DNA of 64,000 bases from Streptomyces varsoviensis (GTDB lineage Bacteria; Actinomycetota; Actinomycetes; Streptomycetales; Streptomycetaceae). Shown here piece after piece: positions 46,525 through 54,836 of this stretch. The notes under the pieces were generated by a model. The model did not search any database. It was not told the origin of the DNA and saw only the letters and a program-made list of their open reading frames with translations. The stretch covers positions 62,001 through 126,000 of the forward strand of contig NZ_JOBF01000001.1 in assembly GCF_000718635.1 (NCBI RefSeq). Reading direction: 5' to 3'. The number at the start of each line of letters is the position of its first letter. The stretch's first letter is position 1. Both the position numbers and the translations under genes were made by a program.

Positions 46525-47376
46525 TCAGGACGCCGGGGCGGTTTCCTGTTCGGCTTCGACCTGCTGGTTCCATTCGCGCTTGGAGGCCTGCCAGCCGTCC
46601 TCGTCGTGGCCGCGGCGCCAGTAGCCGGAGATGGAGAGGCGCTCGCGGGGGACCTCGCGTTCGACGCGGAGGTAGCGGCGCAGCTCCTTCACGAAGCCGG
46701 CCTCGCCGTGGACGAAGGCGTGGACGTCGCCGGCGGGGTAGTCCATCCGGCGGACGGCGTCGACGAGCTGCTCGCCGACGGCGGAGGCGCCGCGGTGCAG
46801 CCAGACGACCTCGGCGTTGGCGGGGAGCTTCAGGTCCTGCTGCTCCGCGGCGTCCGCGACCTCGATGAAGGCCCGTACGGGCGCGCCCGCGGGCATGCGC
46901 TCCAGGGCCGCGGCGATGGCGGGCAGGGCGCTCTCGTCACCGGCGAGGAGGTGCCAGTCGGCGTCCTCGGCGGGGGCGTAGGCGCCGCCCGGGCCCATGA
47001 AGTAGACCTTCTCGCCGGGGCGGGCGCGTACGGCCCAGGGGCCCGCGACGCCCTCGTCGCCGTGGACGACGAAGTCGACGGTCAGTTCGCGGGCCGTCGG
47101 GTCCCAGGCGCGCACGGTGTACGTCCGTACGGTCGGCCACTGGTCGCGCGGGAGGTCGGCGCGGATCTGGGCCATGTCGAAGGGCTGGGGGTACTCGATG
47201 CCTTCGAGCGGGAACACGATCTTGATGTAGTGGTCGGTGAACTCGCCGGCGGTGAACCCCGCCAGCCCTTCGCCGCCGAGCACCACCCGCACCATGTGCG
47301 GGGTGAGGCGCTCGGTGCGGACGACCTCCGCGTGGTTCTGCTGCGGCTTCTTGCGGACCGGGCGTTCTGCTGCCAC
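46525..47376 (-). CDS. Siderophore-interacting protein (FAD/NAD(P)H ferric-siderophore reductase)
   Basis: 283 residues, GTG start behind AGGGGAG. N-terminal FAD domain with RTYTVRAWD near residue 85 and DFVVHGDEGVAGPWA near 105, then an NAD(P)H domain. It releases iron from imported ferric siderophores by reduction in the cytoplasm. An iron-box sequence 26 bases upstream of the start predicts repression by the DtxR-type regulator (DmdR/IdeR) when iron is plentiful. Confidence 0.92.
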   Translation of the reverse strand: MAAERPVRKKPQQNHAEVVRTERLTPHMVRVVLGGEGLAGFTAGEFTDHYIKIVFPLEGIEYPQPFDMAQIRADLPRDQWPTVRTYTVRAWDPTARELTVDFVVHGDEGVAGPWAVRARPGEKVYFMGPGGAYAPAEDADWHLLAGDESALPAIAAALERMPAGAPVRAFIEVADAAEQQDLKLPANAEVVWLHRGASAVGEQLVDAVRRMDYPAGDVHAFVHGEAGFVKELRRYLRVEREVPRERLSISGYWRRGHDEDGWQASKREWNQQVEAEQETAPAS

Positions 47377-47401
47377 GTCGACTCCCCTGACACGCCAATA
47401 G

Positions 47402-47420
47402 TTAGTTGTACCTAACTTAA
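47402..47420 (-). promoter_or_regulatory. Iron box (DmdR1/IdeR site)
   Basis: On the minus strand TTAAGTTAGGTACAACTAA matches the 19-bp consensus TTAGGTTAGGCTAACCTAA at 14 positions, with both TTA and TAA ends conserved. It sits in the promoter of the siderophore reductase. Confidence 0.78.
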
Positions 47421-47424
47421 CAGT

Positions 47425-48345
47425 TCAGCCGTGCAGAGAGGAGAGCAGTCGCTGGGCGGATCCGCCCAGCCCCCAGCGGGCGATCAGCGCCTCCAGCGCC
47501 TCGGGGTCGCGCGGCTCGCGCGGCAGCGCGGCGTCGAACTCCGGCAGCGCCACGTCCGAGGCGACCCGCACCACCCGCGGCGCGACCGCGAGATAGGGCC
47601 GGGCCTCGTCCAGCCGCTTGCGCTGCGTCGGCGTGAGCTTGGCGGCCGGGTCGTCGACCGCGGCCATGATCCCGGCGAGGTCGCCATGGGCCGCGAGCAG
47701 CTTGGCGGCGGTCTTCTCGCCGATGCCGGGCACCCCCGGAAGGCCGTCGCTCGGGTCGCCGCGCAGCAGCGCGAGGTCGGCGTAGCCGGGGCCGTCGACC
47801 CCGTACTTCTCCCGCAGCAGCGCCTCGTCCACGACCTGCAGCGTGCCCACGCCCTTGACCGGGTAGAGGACGCGGACGCCGCGCCGGTCGTCCACGAGCT
47901 GGTAGAGGTCCCGGTCGCCGGTGACGATCGCGACCGGCCCCCGGGCCCGGGCGGTCAGCGTGCCGATCACGTCGTCGGCCTCGTACCCCTCGGCGCCGAC
48001 GCGGGCGATGCCCACCGCGTCCAGCACGTCCTCGATCACCGGCACCTGCGGGGCCAGCGTGTCGGGGGTCTCCTCGGCGTCGGGGCCGCCCGGGACCTCC
48101 TCGGCGACCCGGTGCGCCTTGTAGGAGGGAATCAGGTCCACCCGCCACTGCGGCCGCCAGTCGAAGTCCATGCAGGCGACCAGGGCGTCCGGGCGGTGAT
48201 CCTGGACGAGGCGGGCGATGAAGTCGAGGAGGCCGCGCACCGCGTTGACCGGGGTGCCGTCGGGCGCCTTGACCGATTCCGGTACGCCGAAGTAGGCGCG
48301 GAAGTAGAGGGAGGCGGTGTCGAGGAGCATCAGGCGTCGCGTCAC
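47425..48345 (-). CDS. 5'-3' exonuclease (Pol I N-terminal domain family)
   Basis: 306 residues, matching only the nuclease part of DNA polymerase I. Metal-binding acids are visible in LLDTASLYFRAY, ACMDFD, EADDVIGTL and TGDRDLYQL, and the helix-three-turn-helix in GDPSDGLPGVPGIGEKTAAK. Such free-standing flap nucleases act on RNA primers and flaps. GTG at 48345 is taken as the start; an ATG five codons in is possible. Confidence 0.92.
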   Translation of the reverse strand: MTRRLMLLDTASLYFRAYFGVPESVKAPDGTPVNAVRGLLDFIARLVQDHRPDALVACMDFDWRPQWRVDLIPSYKAHRVAEEVPGGPDAEETPDTLAPQVPVIEDVLDAVGIARVGAEGYEADDVIGTLTARARGPVAIVTGDRDLYQLVDDRRGVRVLYPVKGVGTLQVVDEALLREKYGVDGPGYADLALLRGDPSDGLPGVPGIGEKTAAKLLAAHGDLAGIMAAVDDPAAKLTPTQRKRLDEARPYLAVAPRVVRVASDVALPEFDAALPREPRDPEALEALIARWGLGGSAQRLLSSLHG

Positions 48346-48369
48346 CCGTCGATGATGCCGTATCCAGCG

Positions 48370-48388
48370 AATGTGAAGGGAATGTGAA
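48370..48388 (-). promoter_or_regulatory. PHO-box-like direct repeats upstream of the exonuclease gene
   Basis: On the minus strand GTTCACATTCC is followed by CTTCACATTCG, two 11-base direct repeats near the PhoP repeat GTTCACC. They lie 25-44 bases upstream of the GTG. A third, weaker unit (GTGACCCA) precedes them. Confidence 0.42.
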
Positions 48389-48507
48389 CTGGGTCACGGT
48401 TCGGTTTGCTCCCTCCGAGTGGGGGCAGGCGCGCAATCGGAGCGGACCCGGTAGCGGTTTCAACTACTACTGCTGATCGGACGCGCGGCCGAATCCGCAC
48501 CGCTCCA

Positions 48508-48538
48508 CGACCCGCCCACGGGGGAGGCGGGTCGTTTT
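48508..48538 (+). terminator. Attenuator-like hairpin in the proV leader
   Basis: Perfect 9-bp stem CGACCCGCC / GGCGGGTCG, nine-base loop, then TTTT. It is only 22 bases before the start codon and after a long non-coding leader, so it could act as a conditional terminator. Confidence 0.65.
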
Positions 48539-48560
48539 GAGTTCAATTCGAGAGGTGTAT

Positions 48561-49694
48561 GTGTCCAGGCTGCAAGCCGAGCACTTGTACAAAGTGTTCG
48601 GCAGACGACCCGAAGCCGCCGTGAAACGGCTCGAAGGCGGCACCAGCCGCGAAGAGCTGCGCTCCGACGGCACCACCGCGGCCGTGATCGATGCCTCGTT
48701 CTCCGTCGAGGCCGGCCACATCTTCGTTGTCATGGGTCTGTCCGGGTCCGGCAAGTCCACGTTGCTGCGCATGCTGAACGGGCTTTCGGAGCCGACCAGC
48801 GGACGCGTCCTTTTCGACGGGCAGGACCTGACCGAACTGACCCCGCGCGAGCTGCGCAAGGTGCGCTCGCAGAAGATCAGCATGGTCTTCCAGCACTTCG
48901 CGCTCTTCCCGCACCGCAGTGTGATGGAGAACGCGGCCTACGGCCTGGAGGTGCAGGGCGTCCCGCGCGAGGAGCGCGACCGCCGTGCCATCGAGGCGCT
49001 GGAGCTGGCGGGCCTCAAGGGCTGGGAGAAGTCCTGGCCCGACGAGCTGTCCGGCGGCATGCAGCAGCGCGTGGGCCTGGCCCGCGCGCTCGCCACCGAC
49101 GCCGACCTGCTCCTGATGGACGAGTCGTTCAGCGCGCTCGACCCGCTGATCCGCCGCGACATGCAGGACCAGCTCCTGGAGCTCCAGGCCCGGCTCAAGA
49201 AGACGATCATCTTCATCACGCACGACCTCAACGAGGCCATGCGCCTGGGCGACCGAATAGCCGTCATGCGCGACGGCCGGATCGTGCAGAACGGCACCGC
49301 CGAGGACATCCTGGTGCGCCCGGCCAACGACTACGTCGCGTCCTTCATCCAGGACGTCGACCGGTCCCGGGTGCTCACCGCCGGTTCGATCATGGCCGAG
49401 CCGAGCACCGCCAAGGGCGCCCGCGCCGGGAACGGCAGCACGGTCCGTACCGACCAGGACGTCCTGGACGCCGCGCCCGCCACGGTCACCACCGAGACCC
49501 CGATAGCCGAGCTGTTCACGCCCTTCTCCAGCAGCGACGACGCGGTCGCCGTCACCGGCGCCGACGGCGCGCTGGCCGGCGTCGTGACCCGCGAGCGGCT
49601 GCTGTCGGTCCTCGGCGAGCAGCCGCACACCGCCCCGCCCGCCGACGAACCGCCGACCGGCGAGGCCAAGGCGAAGGTGATCGCCGGTGCCTAG
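48561..49694 (+). CDS. proV: Glycine betaine/proline ABC transporter, ATP-binding subunit
   Basis: 377 residues. The GTG at 48561 gives the conserved SRLQAEHLYKVFGRRP and follows GAGAGG. Walker A GLSGSGKST (about residue 62), Q-loop VFQHFALFPHR, signature LSGGMQQR (about 167) and Walker B LLLMDESFSALDP. The C-terminal 100 residues are CBS-like (VAVTGADGALAGVVTRERLL), the osmosensing part in OpuA-type proteins. The partner permease gene overlaps by eight bases, so they are translated together. Confidence 0.94.
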   Translation: MSRLQAEHLYKVFGRRPEAAVKRLEGGTSREELRSDGTTAAVIDASFSVEAGHIFVVMGLSGSGKSTLLRMLNGLSEPTSGRVLFDGQDLTELTPRELRKVRSQKISMVFQHFALFPHRSVMENAAYGLEVQGVPREERDRRAIEALELAGLKGWEKSWPDELSGGMQQRVGLARALATDADLLLMDESFSALDPLIRRDMQDQLLELQARLKKTIIFITHDLNEAMRLGDRIAVMRDGRIVQNGTAEDILVRPANDYVASFIQDVDRSRVLTAGSIMAEPSTAKGARAGNGSTVRTDQDVLDAAPATVTTETPIAELFTPFSSSDDAVAVTGADGALAGVVTRERLLSVLGEQPHTAPPADEPPTGEAKAKVIAGA

Positions 49695-52314
49695 GCTCAA
49701 CTTCGGCAACTGGGTCGAGGACGCCGTCAAATGGCTCCAGACCCACATGGAATGGCTGTTCGACTTCGTCAGCAAGGTGCTGACGGGGATGTACGACGGC
49801 GTCGACAAGGTGCTGGGCGCGCCCGAGCCGCTGCTGATGGCCGGGATCTTCGCGGTCATCGCGTTCTGGCTGCGCGGCCTGGTCCCCGCGGTTCTCGCCT
49901 TCGTCGGCTTCGCGCTGATCGACTCGCTCCAGCTCTGGGACGACGCCATGTCGACCCTCTCGCTGGTGCTCGTCGCGTCCGTCATCACGATCGTGATCGC
50001 GGTGCCGCTGGGCATCTGGTCGGCCCGCAACCGCACCGTCAGCGGTGTGCTGCGGCCCGTACTGGACCTCATGCAGACGATGCCCGCCTTCGTCTACCTG
50101 ATCCCCGGCGTGATGTTCTTCTCGATCGGCCCGATGCCGGGTCTGATCGCGACCATCATCTTCTCGATGCCGCCCGGCGTCCGGATGACCGAGCTCGGCA
50201 TCCGGCAGGTCGACGGCGAGCTGGTGGAGGCCGCCGAGGCGTTCGGCACGACGCCCCGCGACACGCTCATACGGGTCCAACTGCCGCTCGCCCTGCCCAC
50301 CATCATGGCCGGCATCAACCAGGTCATCATGCTGGCGCTGTCCATGGTCGTCATCGCCGGCATGGCCGGCGCGGGCGGCCTCGGCGAGCAGGTCTACGCC
50401 GCGGTCACCCAGGTCAACATCGGCGGCGGTGTGGAGAGCGGCCTGGCCGTCGTCATCCTCGCCATGTACCTGGACCGCATGACCGGCGCGCTCAACCAGC
50501 GGGTCTCCCCGCTCGGCCGGCGCGCCCTGGCCAAGGCCGCCGCCGCCATGCGCGGCGCGAAGCTCTGGCACTACCGGCCCGGCACGGCGGTCGCGACCGT
50601 CGGCGTCGTGGTCCTCGCGCTCATCGCGGGCGGCATGAACCTCGCCCAGAACGACGACAAGCCGAGCGCCTCGGCCTCCACGAACGTGGGCCACGGCAAG
50701 CAGATCAACATGGGCTACATCCCCTGGGACGAGGGCATCGCCACCACGTTCCTGTGGAAGGAGCTGCTGGAGCAGCGCGGCTACAAGCCGAACGTGAAGC
50801 AGCTCGACCCCGGCCCGCTGTACTCCGGCATCGCCAAGGGCGACATCGACTTCCAGACGGACGCCTGGCTGCCGACGACGCACAAGGCGTACTGGGCCAA
50901 GTACGGCTCCCAGATGACGGACCTCGGCGCGTGGTACGGGCCGACGACGCTGGAGCTGACCGTCCCCGCCTACATGAAGGACATCAACACGCTTGATGAC
51001 CTCAAGGGCAAGGCCGGCGAGTTCGGCGGCAAGATCACCGGCATCGAGTCCAGCGCCGGCGAGATGGGCCTGCTCAAGGACAAGGTCCTCCCGGCGTACG
51101 GGCTGGACGGCGAGTACAAGATCGTCTCCTCGTCGACCGCGACGATGCTCGCCGACCTGGACCGCCAGATCGCGGCGAAGAAGCCGATCCTCGTCCCGCT
51201 GTGGTCCCCGCACTGGGCGTACAGCAAGTACGACCTGAAGAAGCTCAAGGACACCAAGGGCGCCTGGGGCAAGGGCGACGAGCTGCACACCGTCGCCGCG
51301 AAGGGCTTCGAGTCCAAGGACCCGACGGTCGCGGGCTGGCTGAAGAACTTCCACATGGACGAGAAGCAGCTCTCCAGCCTGGAGAACACCATCCAGTCGG
51401 CCGGCAAGGGCAAGGAGCAGGACGGCGTCCGCACCTGGCTCAAGAAGAACCCGAAGGTCGCGGACACCCTCGCGCCGCTGCCCAAGGACAAGGGCGCGAC
51501 GGCCAAGGGCAAGGAGGCCGGCAAGGTCGTCAACATGGGCTACTTCCCGTGGGACGAGGCCATCGCCACCACGTACCTCTGGGAGAACCTTCTGGAGGAC
51601 CGCGGCTACAAGCCGAAGGTCAAGCAGCTCGACCCCGGCCCGCTCTACACGGCGCTGGCGCAGGGCCAGATGGACGTCCAGTTCGATTCCTGGCTGCCGA
51701 CCACGCACAAGCAGTACATGGACAAGTACGGGGACAGACTCTCCGATATCGGCGCCTGGTACGGGCCGACGTCGCTGGAGCTGACCGTGCCGTCCTACAT
51801 GAAGGACGTCAACACGCTCGACGACCTCAAGGAGAAGGCCGGCGAGTTCGGCGGCAAGATCACCGGCATCGAGTCCAGCGCCGGTGAGATGGGCATCCTC
51901 AAGGACAAGGTCATGCCGGCCTACGGGCTCGACGACGACTACAAGCTCGTCTCGTCCTCGACGGCCACGATGCTCGCCGACCTGGACCGCTCGATCGCGC
52001 AGAAGAAGCCGGTCGTCGTCTCGCTGTGGTCGCCGCACTGGGCGTACAACAAGTACGACCTGAAGAAGCTCAAGGACCCGAAGGGCGCCTGGGGCAAGGG
52101 CGAGAAGATCCACGTCGTGGGCAAGAAGACCTTCGGCAAGGACTTCCCGGAGCTCAACGGCTGGCTGAAGAACTTCCACATGGACGACAAGGACCTCGCG
52201 TCCCTGGAGGACCAGATCCAAAAGGGCGGCAAGGGCAACGAGAAGGCGTCCGCCCGCAAGTGGATGGACGACCACCGCGACCTCGTCGACAAGATGGCGC
52301 CCGTCGGCTCGTAA
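49687..52314 (+). CDS. Glycine betaine ABC permease fused to two substrate-binding domains
   Basis: 875 residues, GTG start overlapping proV. Residues 1-300 are a ProW-type permease with the EAA loop EAAEAFGTTPRDTLIRVQLP. One further membrane helix at about 300-320 is followed by two OpuAC-type binding domains: about 337-600 (MGYIPWDEGIATTFLW) and about 616-875 (MGYFPWDEAIATTYLW). Each keeps the Trp residues of the ligand cage (GAWYGPT; WSPHWAY). The two are closely similar, so they arose by tandem duplication. It imports betaine or related osmoprotectants. One-domain fusions (OpuABC) are known; two copies are unusual. Confidence 0.93.
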   Translation: MPRLNFGNWVEDAVKWLQTHMEWLFDFVSKVLTGMYDGVDKVLGAPEPLLMAGIFAVIAFWLRGLVPAVLAFVGFALIDSLQLWDDAMSTLSLVLVASVITIVIAVPLGIWSARNRTVSGVLRPVLDLMQTMPAFVYLIPGVMFFSIGPMPGLIATIIFSMPPGVRMTELGIRQVDGELVEAAEAFGTTPRDTLIRVQLPLALPTIMAGINQVIMLALSMVVIAGMAGAGGLGEQVYAAVTQVNIGGGVESGLAVVILAMYLDRMTGALNQRVSPLGRRALAKAAAAMRGAKLWHYRPGTAVATVGVVVLALIAGGMNLAQNDDKPSASASTNVGHGKQINMGYIPWDEGIATTFLWKELLEQRGYKPNVKQLDPGPLYSGIAKGDIDFQTDAWLPTTHKAYWAKYGSQMTDLGAWYGPTTLELTVPAYMKDINTLDDLKGKAGEFGGKITGIESSAGEMGLLKDKVLPAYGLDGEYKIVSSSTATMLADLDRQIAAKKPILVPLWSPHWAYSKYDLKKLKDTKGAWGKGDELHTVAAKGFESKDPTVAGWLKNFHMDEKQLSSLENTIQSAGKGKEQDGVRTWLKKNPKVADTLAPLPKDKGATAKGKEAGKVVNMGYFPWDEAIATTYLWENLLEDRGYKPKVKQLDPGPLYTALAQGQMDVQFDSWLPTTHKQYMDKYGDRLSDIGAWYGPTSLELTVPSYMKDVNTLDDLKEKAGEFGGKITGIESSAGEMGILKDKVMPAYGLDDDYKLVSSSTATMLADLDRSIAQKKPVVVSLWSPHWAYNKYDLKKLKDPKGAWGKGEKIHVVGKKTFGKDFPELNGWLKNFHMDDKDLASLEDQIQKGGKGNEKASARKWMDDHRDLVDKMAPVGS

Positions 52315-53073
52315 CGCTTTCGCCGCTCGTACTTCCGCGCCGCGGATCGACACTGAGCCCCGCTTCCGGTCTCGTACCGGGGGCGGGGCTCTTCGCTGTG
52401 CGGACTGTTTGTTGTGTGGGCTGTTCGTTGTACGGGGGTGTTCTCCGGCGTTCCGGTGGGGAGTTTTCAGGGCATCCTCGGGGTATTTTCGGGGCGGTAC
52501 GAGATTTCCCCGTCATTGTGTCCCGCGCCGCGCCGCCCGCCGTACGGGCCATGTCACCTGCGACGATCGAGGTGAGTTCCGTGGCGGTGCTCTACAATGG
52601 AACAAGGTCAGTAAACTTTCAACTATGAATAGGCAAAGGCCGCTTGACAGGTGACGGCGGAATGATTCCCCTCCTTCGATAAACGGTCCGCTCAGCGGAA
52701 CCGGCCTTGTGCGCGGTGCGCGGCTCGCCGAATATCGACCCAGTTGGTGAAGGTTGCCGAGGCGATGAAGGAAGCCGGGACGACCGCGGCGATCGCCGAT
52801 TTCGCGGCCGAAATCCCAGAACTCCGGGCCGAATCCAGCAGCTCCGGGCCGCTTGAGCGGCGGCGGGGGCGTGAGGGCCGAGCTCCGGGGGCCGGGCCCA
52901 GGGCCGGATTCAGGCCCGGGTTCAGGTCGGGGGTGACCACACGGCACACCGGGCCCGCCCTCGCGCGGGCCATTGGCCGGTTTCGGGCTGGCGGCGGTCG
53001 CCGGAGGCCCATTGAGTGGTACTGACGGGCGCCACCGCCGCGATCCGGCGGGCGCGCACGGGGGGAGAGAGCC
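52315..53073. other. Long non-coding spacer between the betaine transporter and an IclR gene
   Basis: 759 bases. A terminator lies at 52355-52391. From 52570 there is an AT-richer promoter-like zone: TACAAT (52593-52598), the half-palindrome GTAAACTTTCAAC (52611-52623) and TTGACA (52644-52649). A 93-residue frame at 52744-53025 (TTG start) opens with a plausible amphipathic helix (KVAEAMKEAGTTAAIADF) but lacks a ribosome-binding site and turns into Arg/Gly noise, so I do not call it a gene. Confidence 0.55.
52355..52391 (+). terminator. Terminator after the betaine transporter
   Basis: Nested stems GAGCCCCGC / GCGGGGCTC and CCGGT / ACCGG around a five-base loop, beginning 41 bases after the stop. 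Confidence 0.8.
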
Positions 53074-53832
53074 TTGTCGTTCAGCAGCACCGGTCGCCTC
53101 ACCGAACTGGAGCGGCCGGCCGTGGGGACAACCGTCGGGGGACGCGTCGGTGGGCGCGGAGTGCTGGAAGGCGCGTTCTCCCTGCTGGAAGCGGTGGAAC
53201 GGGCCGGGGAGGCCGGACTGACCCGGCTGGCGGCCGACAGCGGCCTGCCGAAGGCCACCGCCCACCGGCTCCTGTCGCAGCTTGTGGAACTCGGCGCCGT
53301 CGAACGGTGCCGCGACCGCTACCGCATGGGCTCGCGCATCTTCCGCCTCGGCCGGCGCTGGCAGCCCCACCCCGCCCTGCTCGGCGCGGCCCGCGCGCCC
53401 GTACGGCACTTCGCCGACACCACGGGCGCGACGGTGGGCCTGTGCGTACTGCGCGAGGGCCGCACCATGGTCGTCGCCGGGGTCGGGGGCCAGGCGGGCG
53501 AGGTCGCGCCGCAGCGGCCCGGCGCGATGTACCCGTGGTCGACGGCCGCCGGCAAGGTGCTCGTGGCCGGCGCCCGGCCCGGCCTGCCGCTGGGCCCGCT
53601 GCCGAGCACCTGGGCCCGTACCGCCGCCGCCATCCGGGACAAGGGCATCGCCTTCGACCACGAGGAGATCGTGCCGGGTGTCTTCTGCGCCGCGGTGCCG
53701 CTGTTCGGCGCGGACGAGGCCGTCGTGGCATCCGTCTGCGCCGTGACGGCCTCGGCCGGCCAACTGACGCGCCTCGCGGAGCCGCTGGCCCAGGCGGGCC
53801 AGTCCATCAGCACGGGGCTGCGGGGGCGTTGA
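53074..53832 (+). CDS. IclR-family transcription regulator
   Basis: 252 residues, TTG start behind GGGGGAGAG. Winged helix at about residues 30-90 (GAFSLLEAVERAGEAGLTRL, then LPKATAHRLLSQLVELG) and IclR effector domain (LCVLREGRTMVVAGVGG; YPWSTAAGKVLVAG). The effector is unknown. It has no obvious target operon beside it. The stop codon is inside the first unit of a 44-bp tandem repeat. Confidence 0.87.
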   Translation: MSFSSTGRLTELERPAVGTTVGGRVGGRGVLEGAFSLLEAVERAGEAGLTRLAADSGLPKATAHRLLSQLVELGAVERCRDRYRMGSRIFRLGRRWQPHPALLGAARAPVRHFADTTGATVGLCVLREGRTMVVAGVGGQAGEVAPQRPGAMYPWSTAAGKVLVAGARPGLPLGPLPSTWARTAAAIRDKGIAFDHEEIVPGVFCAAVPLFGADEAVVASVCAVTASAGQLTRLAEPLAQAGQSISTGLRGR

Positions 53833-53985
53833 GGGTACGGAGCGGTCGCGTCGGCCGTACCGCGCGGGGGCGTTGAGGGTGCGGAGCGGTCGCGTCGGCC
53901 GTACAGCGCGGGGGCGTTGAAGGTGCGGAGCGGTCGCGTCGGCCGTACCGCGCGGGGGCGTTGAGGGTGCGGAGGGGACGTCCTG
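53820..53985. repeat. 44-bp tandem repeat array starting in the IclR gene end
   Basis: Units begin at 53820, 53864, 53908 and 53952, each GCGGGGGCGTTGAGGGT then CGGAGCGGTCGCGTCGGCCG. Three are complete at exactly 44 bp and the fourth decays after 34 bases. Diverged remnants (GGGCGTTGAGAGG, GGGCGTCGAGGGTACGG) reach 54040. The first unit includes the last codons and stop of the IclR gene. Confidence 0.92.
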
Positions 53986-54083
53986 TGCAGGGCGTTGAGA
54001 GGGCCGAGGGGCCCTTCTGCGCGGGGCGTCGAGGGTACGGGCGGTGGTGTCGGCCGGCCCGCACGGGGCCGTACGGTGGGGCG

Positions 54084-54836
54084 ATGACCCGTCGCACTGC
54101 CGTACGGCGCGTGGTGTCCCTCGTGCCCTCGCTCACCGAGGCCGTGGCCGCCACCGCGCCGGACCTCCTCGTCGGGGCCACCGACTGGTGCAGCCACCCC
54201 GCCGACCTCGCCGTGACGCGCGTCCGCGGCACCAAGAACCCCGACACGGAGCGGATCGTGCGGCTCGCCCCCGATCTCGTCATCGCCAACGAGGAGGAGA
54301 ACCGCGCGCCGGACCTGGCCGCGCTGCGCGCCGCGGGGCTGCGCGTCATGGTCACCGAAGTCCGCACCCTGGAGCAGGCGTTCAGCGAACTGGAACGGGT
54401 TCTGGTGGAGGGCTGCGGGCTGGCCCGGCCGGAGTGGCTGGACCGCGCGGAGGCCGCCTGGCGGGACCCGACTCCCGTGCCGCCGCCGCCCGTACGGCTC
54501 CGGGCCGCGGTGCCGATCTGGCGGCGGCCCTGGATGGTGCTCGGCCGCGACACCTTCGCGGGCGACGTGCTGGCCCGGCTCGGCATCGACAACGCCTACG
54601 CGGCGCACGCCGAGCGGTACCCGCGCGTCCCGATCGAGGAGTTGCGCGCCGCCCGCCTCGACCTCGTCGTCCTCCCGGACGAGCCGTACCGCTTCACGGC
54701 GGACGACGGGCCCGAAGCCTTCCCCGAGGCTGTGCCCGTCGCCCTCGTCAGCGGTCGCCATCTCACCTGGTACGGGCCCTCGCTGGCGGAGGCGCCCGAG
54801 GTGCTCAGCGCGGCAGTGCGAGCAGCGCGCCGCTGA
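54084..54836 (+). CDS. Helical-backbone metal receptor (BtuF-like), no signal peptide
   Basis: 250 residues. The fold signature is present: RVVSLVPSLTEAVAA, LLVGATDWCSHPADL, RIVRLAPDLVIANEEENR and a long backbone helix TLEQAFSELERVL. Related proteins bind cobalamin or haem for ABC importers and are exported, but here the protein begins MTRRTAVRRVV with no signal peptide or lipobox, and no permease is adjacent. It may be a cytoplasmic binding protein. Its end overlaps the converging channel gene by 32 bases. Confidence 0.78.
   Translation: MTRRTAVRRVVSLVPSLTEAVAATAPDLLVGATDWCSHPADLAVTRVRGTKNPDTERIVRLAPDLVIANEEENRAPDLAALRAAGLRVMVTEVRTLEQAFSELERVLVEGCGLARPEWLDRAEAAWRDPTPVPPPPVRLRAAVPIWRRPWMVLGRDTFAGDVLARLGIDNAYAAHAERYPRVPIEELRAARLDLVVLPDEPYRFTADDGPEAFPEAVPVALVSGRHLTWYGPSLAEAPEVLSAAVRAARR

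Noticed and set aside
52744..53025. Small gene upstream of the IclR regulator
   Set aside because: The first 30 residues look protein-like, but there is no ribosome-binding site, the start would be TTG, and the rest is Arg/Gly-rich noise.
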